The notes beneath the pieces were generated by a model. The model was not told the DNA's origin, did not search any database, and was given only the letters and a program-made list of their open reading frames with translations. Positions 44,884-53,970 of a DNA stretch of 64,000 nucleotides are shown one piece after another. This stretch comes from an uncultured Fulvivirga sp. (GTDB lineage Bacteria; Bacteroidota; Bacteroidia; Cytophagales; Cyclobacteriaceae): contig CANMSE010000002.1 in NCBI GenBank assembly GCA_947500555.1, forward strand, positions 496,001 to 560,000, written 5' to 3'. Numbering within the stretch: position 1 is the first letter of the stretch; every line of letters starts with the position of its first letter. Position numbers and translations under genes: made by a program.

Positions 44884-45345
44884 TTATAATGTTCTAAAAT
44901 ATTCTAATACTGCCCTTGCTTCTTCCTCAGTCAAGTTCTGATTGGCCATTGGAGAACCGTTATAGTCAACCAATAATTTTTTGGCTATTGCATCTTCCTT
45001 AACCATTTGCTCTGGCACGAGAATCATGTTCATGATCCACTCTGGATTTCTTCTTGTTAGGATGCCCTTAGGTGCAGGTCCGATAAACTTTTTCTCTGCC
45101 TTATGACAGGCGGTACATTTGGACTCAAAAATTTCCAGCCCTTTTGCCACCATAGCTTCATCAATAGTCTCAGGGAGTATAAGGTCTTGAATTGGTCCAA
45201 CACCTTTATAATCTTGCCAATTCTCATAGGGGTCTTTTACCGATTTAGCCAAAATCTTATCCTTACGACTTTGTCCATCACCTCCCCCACAGGCAACAAT
45301 CATGGTGGCAACTACAGCGACTAATACATATATTACTTTTTTCAT
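44884..45345 (-). CDS. Monoheme cytochrome c lipoprotein
   Basis: A 153-residue electron carrier. The N-terminal signal ends in 'MIVAC', so it is probably a lipoprotein. The heme site 'CTACHK' has Cys77, Cys80 and His81, and the axial Met is likely Met133 in 'NGSPMANQN'. The pattern of a class I cytochrome c is complete. It lies 4 nt after the RIC gene and 23 nt before the fasciclin gene. It is the natural candidate for electron donor to the CuA site of NosZ. Confidence 0.92.
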   Translation of the reverse strand: MKKVIYVLVAVVATMIVACGGGDGQSRKDKILAKSVKDPYENWQDYKGVGPIQDLILPETIDEAMVAKGLEIFESKCTACHKAEKKFIGPAPKGILTRRNPEWIMNMILVPEQMVKEDAIAKKLLVDYNGSPMANQNLTEEEARAVLEYFRTL

Positions 45346-45349
45346 GACG

Positions 45350-46084
45350 TTATTTCTTATGGTTTATAAATTCGAATTCTTTAAAAAGTTGGCGAGTTTG
45401 TGGAAACAGAACATTGTTTTCCAAATGGATATGCTTATGCAAATCGTCTTCGAACTCCTTTAACATGGCATATGTCACCTTATAAGTTTGACAGGCATCA
45501 GCAGGGCATTCATAATTGTTGGTTAGCTCTTTAATCCGTCTAAATCTTGAACCTTCAGAATTATGTTCGTGCTCCATCATTTGTAAAGGGTTTTCAATAT
45601 CTCCAAAATGTGGGGGCGACAGCTCAAATTCATCTCGTTTAGAAGCTACCATTGCTTTAATGAATGGAAACAAAACCAATTCTTCTTTCTGTAAGTGAGC
45701 CATAAGAGCTGTCGCCCCCTCATCAAACGAATTCTTTATCTCCCACAGTTCTGGGTGTTTTTCTCCATGAACCCGACATAATTTTTCAAGCTGAACCTGG
45801 ATGGCTGGAACTGTGGTTTTTATATAGCGATGATGAACATTCATTATCGAATCGATCAATTGATCTGGAGTATGAGTTTCAAAACTAACATCTGATTTAG
45901 CTTTAAAAGCTGATTCTAGTTCCATAAGAATCTGATTTAAATCAGTCTTATGTTGCTGACATGCTTTCGCAAGTGTGACTCCTCCTCCACAGCAGAAGTC
46001 CATGCTATGAGCCGTGAAAACACGTGCTGCGTTATAATTTTCAGCTACTATTTGCCCAATGGGTATATTTTCCAGGTTTTTCAT
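45350..46084 (-). CDS. ric: Iron-sulfur cluster repair di-iron protein RIC (YtfE/ScdA)
   Basis: A 244-residue hemerythrin-like protein. The ScdA N-terminal domain has 'ARVFTAHSMDFCCGGG' with the conserved Cys pair. The di-iron hemerythrin domain (about 80-235) supplies His and Glu ligands in 'HHRYIKTT', 'HGEKHPEL', 'HLQKEELVLFPF', 'MEHEHNSEG' and 'HIHLENNVLFP'. RIC proteins repair Fe-S clusters damaged by nitric oxide and peroxide. It is the first structural gene after the Rrf2 regulator and runs directly into the nos genes. Confidence 0.93.
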   Translation of the reverse strand: MKNLENIPIGQIVAENYNAARVFTAHSMDFCCGGGVTLAKACQQHKTDLNQILMELESAFKAKSDVSFETHTPDQLIDSIMNVHHRYIKTTVPAIQVQLEKLCRVHGEKHPELWEIKNSFDEGATALMAHLQKEELVLFPFIKAMVASKRDEFELSPPHFGDIENPLQMMEHEHNSEGSRFRRIKELTNNYECPADACQTYKVTYAMLKEFEDDLHKHIHLENNVLFPQTRQLFKEFEFINHKK

Positions 46085-46129
46085 AATAAAGATATTAAGA
46101 CCTTTTTATCCGTTATTTATATAAATTTT

Positions 46130-46555
46130 TTACATTTTTAAAAAGCTTATGCCCTCGTCTAATCCCGGAGTCACGTCAGACAACTTGGTTGTGGTCAGCA
46201 CCCCTTTTAAATAATCACGTGCGGATACAAACTTATTGTGAACCGGGCAAGGATGCTCTGAAGAACACTCTTCTAAGCCAAGAACACAGCTATTTACTAA
46301 GCTGTCTCCATCTATCGCCACTACAATTTCAATTAAAGTAATAGGCTTATCTGGCAGTTTGAACCCACCAGAAGGACCTCTTACCGAAATAAGCAACTTA
46401 CTACGTACCAGCTGTTGCAAAATTTTCGCAGTATATGCCTCGGGGGAATCAATGGCCTTGGTAATCACTTTAAGACCTGCCAGATCGTTCTCCTCCCTTT
46501 TGGAGTTTAAGTAGATCATTATTTTAAGCGCATATTCGCAGGCTTTCGAAAACAT
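46130..46555 (-). CDS. Rrf2-family iron-sulfur regulator (NsrR-like)
   Basis: A 141-residue regulator with the Rrf2 winged helix at the N-terminus ('ACEYALKIMIYL', 'SPEAYTAKILQQLVRSKLLISVRGPSGGF') and three cysteines, Cys90, Cys97 and Cys103, in the spacing expected for Fe-S binding. NsrR and related proteins release DNA when nitric oxide attacks the cluster. Its position 45 nt upstream of RIC and the nos genes suggests that it senses NO or redox state and controls this operon. The exact signal is not shown by sequence. An inverted repeat is present in its own upstream region. Confidence 0.9.
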   Translation of the reverse strand: MFSKACEYALKIMIYLNSKREENDLAGLKVITKAIDSPEAYTAKILQQLVRSKLLISVRGPSGGFKLPDKPITLIEIVVAIDGDSLVNSCVLGLEECSSEHPCPVHNKFVSARDYLKGVLTTTKLSDVTPGLDEGISFLKM

Positions 46556-46606
46556 GGTAATTCTTCTTTGCTGCTAATTTAACAAGCAATTATAATTCGG
46601 ACAAAC

Positions 46607-46629
46607 ATATCCTTAATTATTTCGGATAT
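46607..46629. promoter_or_regulatory. Inverted repeat upstream of the Rrf2 gene, candidate autoregulatory site
   Basis: ATATCC (46607-46612) and GGATAT (46624-46629) are separated by an AT-rich 11-nt spacer. It lies 52 nt upstream of the regulator start. A related CGGATA sequence occurs between the regulator and ric. Size and position fit an Rrf2-type operator. Confidence 0.4.
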
Positions 46630-46710
46630 AATTATCTTTTTTAGATCATATCTCTTTTATGTTATGATTTTAACAACGTAGATCAGAGGTCATTCTCAAA
46701 ATAACATAAG

Positions 46711-47316
46711 CTAAGAATTCAGTAAATCCTCCATATCAGTACCTACCAAATCTTCAGACTCATCTATGTCATTGAGTTCAGTAACTTTAGTCCAAGTTGT
46801 TCCTTCTGATTCTATCAACTTGATTGTCTCATGAAAAACCGTTGAAGTGCTCCACTTTTCGAGTTCAAATATTTTTGGGTTGGGTTGCTTCATTCCAATT
46901 AAATAATACCCGCCATCCTTAGCGGGGCCAATGACAACATCATAATCATCAAGTTTTGTAAAGGCTTCTTCTATAATCTCTGAGGTAAGATCATAAATGT
47001 CTGTCCCAACTAGTATTACCTTCCCAGCTCCCTGATTTATTTCCTGCTCAAAAGCATGAGCCATTCGGCTACCAAGGTCTGTAGACTTTTGCTTTTTCTT
47101 TATATATAAACCGTTATCCCAGGTATCTTCAGTATCTATAAAATCAGAATAGTATACCACCTTAGAGCAATTGAGATCTTTAGTTACTTTTTGTGCTCTA
47201 TTAATAAGCTTATAGTAAATAGCCAATGCCACTTCATCACCAAGCTTCTTACCAATACGTGTTTTTGTGTGACCAAGTGCGGGGTTCTTAGCAAAAATTA
47301 TCAGGGTTTCATTCAT
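46711..47316 (-). CDS. DUF2064/TIGR04282 family glycosyltransferase-like protein
   Basis: A protein of about 201 residues with a nucleotide-diphospho-sugar transferase fold. It begins 'MNETLIIFAKNPALGHTKTRIG', the TIGR04282 hallmark, and has 'GKVILVGTDIYDLT' and 'DDYDVVIGPAKDGGYYLIG'. Members are annotated as rSAM/selenodomain-associated transferase 1, with unsettled substrates. I start it at the ATG at 47314-47316, which overlaps the rhodanese gene by 8 nt. An upstream start at 47373 would add 19 atypical residues. Confidence 0.88.
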   Translation of the reverse strand: MNETLIIFAKNPALGHTKTRIGKKLGDEVALAIYYKLINRAQKVTKDLNCSKVVYYSDFIDTEDTWDNGLYIKKKQKSTDLGSRMAHAFEQEINQGAGKVILVGTDIYDLTSEIIEEAFTKLDDYDVVIGPAKDGGYYLIGMKQPNPKIFELEKWSTSTVFHETIKLIESEGTTWTKVTELNDIDESEDLVGTDMEDLLNS

Positions 47317-47824
47317 AAACCTTCGTCCCCTTATAGAGCCACTTGGACCAATTCTTATTGTAGGTATGAACACTGTCAGTCGGCTGCCCTTTCCTATTCA
47401 CCACCTGGTGATCTTTATTTTTCCAGTCAAAGATCCCTCCATATAGATTTAGAACATTAGTATATCCTAGCTCCTGAAGTTTTTCACCTATCTTTTCACT
47501 TCGGTAGCCTACTGAACAATAGACAATAATTTCCTGATCTTTAGGAATATGGCTAACCATATGCTTATCAAAATTATCGTAGTCGATAAACTCTGAGCCT
47601 TCAATTCTACTTACACTAAATTCCTCCTCCGAACGTGTGTCCAGTAAAATTAGATTATGACCACTTTCTAATTTTTCAGTTAGCTCATCTTCATGAACAA
47701 CAGGTACACTTTTAGAGATCAACGAATTGACCTTTCTGTTAAAATCATTTTGTGCCATCAAATATCGATTAGTTGTTATCAAGGTGATTAGCAGAAAAAA
47801 TATAATTTGGTGTAAAAAATTCAT
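47309..47824 (-). CDS. Exported rhodanese-like protein
   Basis: A 171-residue protein with an N-terminal hydrophobic signal segment (about 5-24) and one rhodanese domain (about 40-135). The active-site loop 'VYCSVGYRSE' contains the catalytic Cys expected for a sulfurtransferase, and 'LLDTRSEEEF' is the conserved N-terminal motif. Its substrate is unknown. It overlaps the TIGR04282 gene, so the two are co-translated, and it is divergent from the polysaccharide operon with only 56 nt between the starts. Confidence 0.88.
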   Translation of the reverse strand: MNFLHQIIFFLLITLITTNRYLMAQNDFNRKVNSLISKSVPVVHEDELTEKLESGHNLILLDTRSEEEFSVSRIEGSEFIDYDNFDKHMVSHIPKDQEIIVYCSVGYRSEKIGEKLQELGYTNVLNLYGGIFDWKNKDHQVVNRKGQPTDSVHTYNKNWSKWLYKGTKVYE

Positions 47825-47880
47825 ATGTTGCTAATAAGGCCATTTAATGATTTGTTAATTTAGGTATCATATCTTAATCG

Positions 47881-49146
47881 TTGAGTTTATCTAACAAAAT
47901 TTCTTCAAAAAAAATTGTCAGAAATTTAAGCTGGTTATCTACCGCACAAGGCTTCAATGTGCTGATTCCATTGCTCATCTATCCTTTAATAATAAGAAGA
48001 ATTGGCTTAGCAGAATTTGGAAAGGTGACTTTTGCTTATGCTATAATAATGTACTTCAGCATGTTAGTTGATTATGGTTTCTCTATTTCAGGAACAAGAA
48101 AAGTCGCACTTTTCAAAAATGACACAATTAAACTATCAGTCATTTTCAACACCATTCTAACATCGAAAATTTTACTGTGTTGTTTGGCCCTTATCATTAT
48201 TGGCATTTTGGCTACAATTCTAAAACTTTCTGGTTATGAAAGTTTAATGATTCTGCTAAGTTCAACAATTTTAATAGGACAGATAGTTTTACCCAACTGG
48301 TTTTTACAAGGAGTAGAAAATATGGAGACTGTTGCACTATTTAACTTTCTATCCAAGTGCTTATTACTTATTTCTATTCTTGTCTTTATAAATGATCCAA
48401 CTGATTCGATCTGGGTTAACTTTATTTTGGGGATATCTAATTTAATTGCAGGAATAGCAATTTTATGCTTAAGTATTTATAGGTATAAGTTGATTATTCG
48501 ATTTCCACCTTATTTCAAAATTGTTCATGAAATACTTAACTCAAAAAGAATCTTTCTATCAAGCATTTTTGTATATGCTTCCAATAATTCCACACTATTT
48601 ATTCTCGGATTATTTGCAAGCCCAACTACATTAGGGGTTTACGGTATCATTGATAAATTTATACTCGTATTTAGGGCTCCAGCAATATTATTATATCATA
48701 GTATTTATCCCCATGCTTGTTCTATAGCTGAAGAATCAATGGATAAGCTTCAGAAGTTTTTAAAATCATTATCTGTAAGAGTAAGTCTACTGTTTATTCC
48801 AATATGCCTTTCCGTCTATTACTTGTCTGATTATATGATTTACTACTTTGTAGGATACTATGAAAAAAATGCGATCTATTTACTGGAAATTGTTAGTGTT
48901 GTGCCACTTTTATCAGTTTTAACGGTACCCACAACAATACCTGTTCTTGCCGCAAATTTTCAAAAAATATATTTAAAAATAACTCTTATTATTTTACTTG
49001 CCAACGCCCTAGTGAGTGTATTATTAATATCAAATTTCATCGAAAAAGGTGCTGCTATTTCAGTACTTTGTGCTGAAGCTTTTACTATAATCACCTATTC
49101 GTGGTTCAACCATAAAATATACAAATCGCGTGCAAAAAGTGAGTGA
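47881..49146 (+). CDS. Wzx-type polysaccharide flippase
   Basis: A 421-residue membrane protein with about 12 helices and an N-terminal 'SWLSTAQGFNVLIPLLIYPLIIRRIG', typical of oligosaccharide flippases that move lipid-linked repeat units to the periplasm. An in-frame TAA lies 6 nt upstream and the next ATG is 55 codons in, so it must start at the TTG at 47881. It is the first gene of the ten-gene forward operon and overlaps the next gene by 17 nt. Low GC content compared with the left half of the window. Confidence 0.9.
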   Translation: MSLSNKISSKKIVRNLSWLSTAQGFNVLIPLLIYPLIIRRIGLAEFGKVTFAYAIIMYFSMLVDYGFSISGTRKVALFKNDTIKLSVIFNTILTSKILLCCLALIIIGILATILKLSGYESLMILLSSTILIGQIVLPNWFLQGVENMETVALFNFLSKCLLLISILVFINDPTDSIWVNFILGISNLIAGIAILCLSIYRYKLIIRFPPYFKIVHEILNSKRIFLSSIFVYASNNSTLFILGLFASPTTLGVYGIIDKFILVFRAPAILLYHSIYPHACSIAEESMDKLQKFLKSLSVRVSLLFIPICLSVYYLSDYMIYYFVGYYEKNAIYLLEIVSVVPLLSVLTVPTTIPVLAANFQKIYLKITLIILLANALVSVLLISNFIEKGAAISVLCAEAFTIITYSWFNHKIYKSRAKSE

Positions 49147-49969
49147 TCTGTCGGTCATAGTTGTATTATATAATATACTATTAGAGAAAAGTGAAAGCTT
49201 CCAATCATTAAGGAGAAGTGTAATGTCTCTTAGCCATTCTTTGGATGTACTCGTATTCGATCACTCCGAAACTGCACATACGCCAAATAATACATACAAA
49301 AACCTTGTTATTGAATACTACCATGATGCTAACAACCCAGGTTTAAGTAATGCTTATAATAAAGGATATGCTATATCAAAAACAAAAAACAAAAAATGGA
49401 TTCTGTTATTAGATCAAGACACAACTCTTAGTCGGGATGCTATATCTAAATACCTAATTTACATTCATAAATATCCGCAATGTGCTCTTTTTGTTCCACA
49501 ATTATACTCAGGCAAACAGCTTGTAAGTCCGTTTAAATTAGGTCGAGGCAAGGGTAAGTACTTGAAGAAGATTACATATGGGATGCACGATTTAAATAAT
49601 ATCATTCCTATTAATTCTGGCTCTTTAATAAGGTTATTGGAATTTGAAAAATGCGGTGGTTACGATGAAAAATTTAAATTAGATTTTAGTGATTTTAGTT
49701 TTTTCGACAGGTTTAAAAAGTCCACAAAGATGTTTTATGTTTTACCTTTGAAATTCCAACATGATTTTTCCGGAATTAACAAAACTAATCTTCAAACCAG
49801 CCTATCACGTTTTCATATTTACAGCAAAGCTGTATTTCTGTATCATTCTGCGTATGACTCCAGCTTTAATCCTGTAATTAGGGTGATTTTCAGAGCCCTT
49901 AAACTGACTGCTACTTTTAAGTCTTTGAAATTCATTGATGTGGCCTTCAAAATGTTGTTTAATAGATGA
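49130..49969 (+). CDS. Family 2 glycosyltransferase
   Basis: A 279-residue GT-A enzyme. It begins with 'LSVIVVLYN', has 'NPGLSNAYNKGY' and the metal-binding 'ILLLDQDTTLS'. The C-terminal region fits rhamnosyltransferase-like members. The start is a GTG, either at 49130 or at 49139, inside the end of the flippase gene. Its acceptor and donor sugars cannot be told from sequence. It overlaps the following polymerase-like gene by 4 nt. Confidence 0.88.
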   Translation: MQKVSDLSVIVVLYNILLEKSESFQSLRRSVMSLSHSLDVLVFDHSETAHTPNNTYKNLVIEYYHDANNPGLSNAYNKGYAISKTKNKKWILLLDQDTTLSRDAISKYLIYIHKYPQCALFVPQLYSGKQLVSPFKLGRGKGKYLKKITYGMHDLNNIIPINSGSLIRLLEFEKCGGYDEKFKLDFSDFSFFDRFKKSTKMFYVLPLKFQHDFSGINKTNLQTSLSRFHIYSKAVFLYHSAYDSSFNPVIRVIFRALKLTATFKSLKFIDVAFKMLFNR

Positions 49970-51174
49970 GACCTTTCGGAAGATATCTGTTCTTTATTGT
50001 GATTCTTGAACTTATGCTTGGTGGGGGGGGTCGATTTACAGTGATCCCTCCAGTGTCTTTAAGAATGTTTTTATTCGTGATAGCAATTTTTTATACGAGT
50101 TGGTGTCTATTAACAAAGAAAACTATTGAAAGAAAGTACTATCAGCTAACACTTCTTTTTTCTATTATTTTATCACTTTCAGCAATCATAGGTTTGGTTA
50201 ACGATGCTGATAAAAGCTTAGTTTTTGAAGACATCAAACAACTATCATATTTTTTCATACTACCATTTTTTGCTCTGATCATTACTAAAAAAATTCCCTC
50301 TCAGATAGGAAAAATTGTGCTGATAAGCAGTACTACTCTGGGCCTTTTATATTTGGTTGTTTTGGCATTAATGCATTCTAAATTAGTTTCATTCATCGAA
50401 TTTTATAACTATACCAAATTGTCAGGTGAATTATTTTACAGAGGTGAGGTTGCATTTTATTTTAAAGGGTTTATCTATCTCTGTATTGGCCTTATATTCC
50501 TTTTTTTTACTCAACCCAAGTACAAAGCAATATTGGCTGCAATATTAATTTTATCAGTTACATTGACCTTTACCCGAGGGCTGCTTTTCGCTTTAACATT
50601 AACTGCTATGTCCTATATCATACTGAAACAGTCAAGTGTCAGGAATAAGGCGGTTAAATTTGCTCTTATTTCTTTAATCGGTGTTTTAATTGTGACTAAG
50701 TCTAATTTCCTCTATACAGAATTTGGGAAAATTATCAGTTCAACAAGCTTAAAAGATAATTTTACTCACGAATTCAAACCTGAGGATGTATTAGGTTCAA
50801 GGAGCTATTCTGATCAGATTCGTCTAACACAATTTAAGCAAGTTCTTGCCGGTACTTCTGTACCAAGCTTCTTTTTTGGTCATGGATTTGGTATTGGTGT
50901 TGAAGTCAGACCTGTACACATGGAAATCTCTTATCTTGAAATATTTCATAAGCAAGGTGTAGTTGGATTATTGTTTTGGTTTTTAGTTTTTACTTTAATT
51001 GTTAAAGCCTATTTAAAAGTGAGAAAAAACAGATTGGCTAACGCTTTCTTTTTTAGCTCATTATTCATTTTTTTTCAATCTATAACAAACCAATATTTCA
51101 ACAATGCCATAGGCATGTCATTCGTTTTAATTTCACTTATTTCATTGGATGTAATGGGTAAAAAAGATGAATAG
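49966..51174 (+). CDS. O-antigen polymerase/ligase-like membrane protein (first copy)
   Basis: A 402-residue protein with about 10-11 membrane helices and a large periplasmic loop ending in 'FFFGHGFGIGVE', followed by 'MEISYLEIFHKQGVVGLLFWFLVF', typical of Wzy polymerases and WaaL ligases. A run of eight G (50023-50030) encodes part of the 'LGGGGR' segment at codons 19-22, so slippage there would shift the frame early. It probably joins repeat units or transfers a finished chain. A second such protein lies four genes on. Confidence 0.85.
   Translation: MRPFGRYLFFIVILELMLGGGGRFTVIPPVSLRMFLFVIAIFYTSWCLLTKKTIERKYYQLTLLFSIILSLSAIIGLVNDADKSLVFEDIKQLSYFFILPFFALIITKKIPSQIGKIVLISSTTLGLLYLVVLALMHSKLVSFIEFYNYTKLSGELFYRGEVAFYFKGFIYLCIGLIFLFFTQPKYKAILAAILILSVTLTFTRGLLFALTLTAMSYIILKQSSVRNKAVKFALISLIGVLIVTKSNFLYTEFGKIISSTSLKDNFTHEFKPEDVLGSRSYSDQIRLTQFKQVLAGTSVPSFFFGHGFGIGVEVRPVHMEISYLEIFHKQGVVGLLFWFLVFTLIVKAYLKVRKNRLANAFFFSSLFIFFQSITNQYFNNAIGMSFVLISLISLDVMGKKDE
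50023..50030 (+). repeat. Poly-G tract (G8) inside the Wzy-like gene
   Basis: Eight consecutive G lie at codons 20-22 of an otherwise AT-rich gene. It is the longest G run noticed in the window. Gain or loss of one base would stop translation early. Confidence 0.8.
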
Positions 51175-51904
51175 AATTTCGGTATGCATAGCCACAATGA
51201 ATGGAGAAAAGTATATTAAAGATCAGATCAACTCGATTATACCTCAACTCTCAAAAAATGATGAAATAATAGTATCAGATGCATCTTCAAATGACTCCAC
51301 TATTGATATCTTAAATTCATTCCATTCTGATAATCGAATAAAGATTTTAAAATTATCAAAGGGAACAGGAATAGTAAAAAATTTTGAAAATGCACTTTCG
51401 CATGCCTCTGGTGAATATATTTTTTTATGTGATCAGGATGATATTTGGCTACCAAAAAAAGTAGAATCCTCGATGGATATCTTACAAAAGTATGATCTTG
51501 TAGTAAGTGATTGTAAAATTGTCGATGAAGATTTAAAAGTCATTTATGATTCCTATTTTAGAATTAATAAATCTCATAAAGGGGTTTTCAAGAATATAAT
51601 TAAAAATAGTTACAAAGGTTGTTGTATGGCTTTTAGAAGAAAGGTATTATCTAAATCATTACCGTTCCCTTCAAACGTGCCCATGCATGATATCTGGATT
51701 GGACTTATAGCAGAAATCAATTATTCTGTTATATTCTATGATCAGGCTTTGATATTACATAGAAGACACAACACCAATTCATCTGAATTGTTTAGCCAGC
51801 TCAGTTTTTACAATAAATTAAAAATCCGGTATAACCTAGTTCGTGCATTATTCAACAAAGTTTATGAAAAAAATATCAGCTTCAATAGTCGTTTACAAAA
51901 GTGA
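51167..51904 (+). CDS. Family 2 glycosyltransferase
   Basis: A 245-residue GT-A enzyme beginning 'ISVCIATMNGEKYI'. It has 'DEIIVSDASSNDST' and the metal-binding 'FLCDQDDIWLPKK', a pattern seen in rhamnosyl- and galactosyltransferases of O-antigen loci. The C-terminal part includes 'LPFPSNVPMHDIWIGL'. It overlaps the upstream gene by 8 nt and the downstream one by 41 nt. Substrates unknown. Confidence 0.9.
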   Translation: MNRISVCIATMNGEKYIKDQINSIIPQLSKNDEIIVSDASSNDSTIDILNSFHSDNRIKILKLSKGTGIVKNFENALSHASGEYIFLCDQDDIWLPKKVESSMDILQKYDLVVSDCKIVDEDLKVIYDSYFRINKSHKGVFKNIIKNSYKGCCMAFRRKVLSKSLPFPSNVPMHDIWIGLIAEINYSVIFYDQALILHRRHNTNSSELFSQLSFYNKLKIRYNLVRALFNKVYEKNISFNSRLQK

Positions 51905-52712
51905 GGTTAAAGTCCTGTCAAAAACTATCAAGTGTTGTTTAGATAGTGTAGGGGTTGACTTAAAGCTATATATAATAGATAATTCACCCACAGATGAGGT
52001 TAGAAACCTATGCAGAAATGATGATCGAATTGAGTATATATTTAATAATGACAACGTAGGCTTCGGTAAAGCTCATAATATAGCATTGAAAAAAGTACAA
52101 GACAGATACAAATATCATTTTGTAATTAACCCTGATGTATATTTTGACTCTTCAGTTATTATTAAGATGATCAAATACATGGAAGAAAACGACCAGATAG
52201 GCTTAATGGCGCCAAAAGCTTACTATCCAAATGGCGACCTGCAGTATCTTTGCAAATTACTTCCAACTCCTAAAAATTTAATATTAAGACGCTTTTTTAA
52301 TTTTCGCGAAAAAAGTCTTCAGAAAAACAATTATTATTATGAGATGAGATTCACTGACTATAACAGTCCTATAAATGCACCCTTCTTATCAGGTTGTTTT
52401 ATGCTTTTGAGAACTCAAGCACTCAATACAGTAGGTTATTTTGATGAAAATCTATTCCTGTATTCGGAAGATACTGATTTATCTAGAAGATTTCATAGAT
52501 ACTATAAAACCATTTTCTACCCTAATGTGTCTATTTATCACGTACATGCTAGGGGTTCTTATAAAAGTCTTCTTCTGTTATGGCACAATATGAGAAGTGC
52601 ATTCAAGTATTTCAATAAATATGGTTGGTTTAATGATATTGAGAGAGATTTAATAAATAATCATTGCATAAGTAATTCTCAAACCTCTATTGACAAAATC
52701 ACAGCTTCATAG
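51864..52712 (+). CDS. Family 2 glycosyltransferase, rhamnosyltransferase-like
   Basis: A 282-residue GT-A enzyme. I use the ATG at 51864 ('MKKISASIVVY'). A GTG seven codons upstream is less likely. Motifs include 'DNSPTDEVR', 'NDNVGFGKAHN', 'FVINPDVYFD' in place of a DxD and 'FLSGCFMLLRTQAL' with 'FDENLFLYSEDTDLSRR', all typical of the rhamnosyltransferase-like WbbL branch. It overlaps the next gene by 23 nt. Confidence 0.9.
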   Translation: MKKISASIVVYKSEVKVLSKTIKCCLDSVGVDLKLYIIDNSPTDEVRNLCRNDDRIEYIFNNDNVGFGKAHNIALKKVQDRYKYHFVINPDVYFDSSVIIKMIKYMEENDQIGLMAPKAYYPNGDLQYLCKLLPTPKNLILRRFFNFREKSLQKNNYYYEMRFTDYNSPINAPFLSGCFMLLRTQALNTVGYFDENLFLYSEDTDLSRRFHRYYKTIFYPNVSIYHVHARGSYKSLLLLWHNMRSAFKYFNKYGWFNDIERDLINNHCISNSQTSIDKITAS

Positions 52713-53970
52713 GCAGATCCATTGCTTCACATTATTGAGTCTGGTGTCTTTTCTGCCATTCTCAATGAAACTAAGTAATATATTCATAATTGTGATGGTC
52801 CTTAATTGGCTTATCGAAGCCAACTATAAAGAGAAATGGTATAGCATAAAATCAACCCCCAGGATTTTATTGTATATATTATTCTACGCAGTTTTTCTCA
52901 TTGGAATGCTCTATACAGAAGATATTTCAAATGGAGTTTTCACACTTGAAAAAAAACTCTCAATTCTTACTTTCCCACTTGTACTTGGTTCTTCGAAGCT
53001 AAAAAATGCTCAGAAGAGGTCAATACTAAAGCTATTCGTACTTTCGACTTTCATAGCTCTAACTTATTGCTATATAGGTGGTACGATTGATTTCTTTAGT
53101 GGATTACCTGCTCATAATTTTGATATAATAACACAAAGTAAATACATCCAAGAAACAGGAGAAAGTGCAGCCATTTGGCCATACATCAGTTATATACAAT
53201 TAAGTAATCAATTAGCGTTTCACCCAACTTACTTGGCTTTATATACTGTATTTGCATTATTCATATTATTAGATAATTACAATTGGGCTGAGCTAAAAAC
53301 ACAACAACGCATATTACTCGGATTAACAGTTACTTATTTTATCGTCAGTGTTATTCTACTATCCTCTCGCATAGTTTACCTGGCCTTTATCGTAAGTATA
53401 ATGTATTGGACAATTAGGCAAGGTCTCGGAATAAAAAGACTAGTTTTCTTAGTCAGCCTGGTGTTAACAATTTTAATACTTATATATATAAATCCTGTTT
53501 CGAGATATAGAGTTTATTCTGAATTAAGCCCTATCAGTTTAAAGATTCCAGAAGATAAAATGGGCTGGACATCAGCCAATCTCAGAATTCTACATTGGAA
53601 ATCGTCCCTTACTGTTATTGGTCAAAATTTACTCTTTGGAGTAGGTACAGGTGATGGAAATGATGCTATTGTAAATGAATATGATGGATATGATCTAGGG
53701 ATATTTAAAGGTTACAGTTCGCACAGCGAATATTTGCGAACTTTTCTAACCGTTGGTTTAATAGGTTTGACTATATTTATTCTGAATCTATCAGTACCCT
53801 TTTGGAAAGCCCGAAAGAACAAACAGCATTTGTATGTGATTTTCTTAATCCTCATTTCAATTTGCTGTTTGACTGAATCACTATTCAGTCTTCAGAAAGG
53901 AGTAGTTTTTTACGGCTTTTTTAACTCATTTATGAGTTTTAATTATTGTAAGTTAGAAAATGATAGATGA
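52690..53970 (+). CDS. O-antigen polymerase/ligase-like membrane protein (second copy)
   Basis: A 426-residue protein with about 10-11 membrane helices and a long loop containing 'SANLRILHWKSSLTVIGQNLLFGVGTGDG' and 'YSSHSEYLRTFLTVGLIGL', matching the O-antigen ligase (WaaL) type. It appears to start at the TTG at 52690: the next ATG (52765) would cut into the first membrane helix. It overlaps the upstream glycosyltransferase by 23 nt and the next gene by 4 nt. One of the two such proteins is probably the polymerase and the other the ligase. Confidence 0.83.
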   Translation: MTKSQLHRQIHCFTLLSLVSFLPFSMKLSNIFIIVMVLNWLIEANYKEKWYSIKSTPRILLYILFYAVFLIGMLYTEDISNGVFTLEKKLSILTFPLVLGSSKLKNAQKRSILKLFVLSTFIALTYCYIGGTIDFFSGLPAHNFDIITQSKYIQETGESAAIWPYISYIQLSNQLAFHPTYLALYTVFALFILLDNYNWAELKTQQRILLGLTVTYFIVSVILLSSRIVYLAFIVSIMYWTIRQGLGIKRLVFLVSLVLTILILIYINPVSRYRVYSELSPISLKIPEDKMGWTSANLRILHWKSSLTVIGQNLLFGVGTGDGNDAIVNEYDGYDLGIFKGYSSHSEYLRTFLTVGLIGLTIFILNLSVPFWKARKNKQHLYVIFLILISICCLTESLFSLQKGVVFYGFFNSFMSFNYCKLENDR

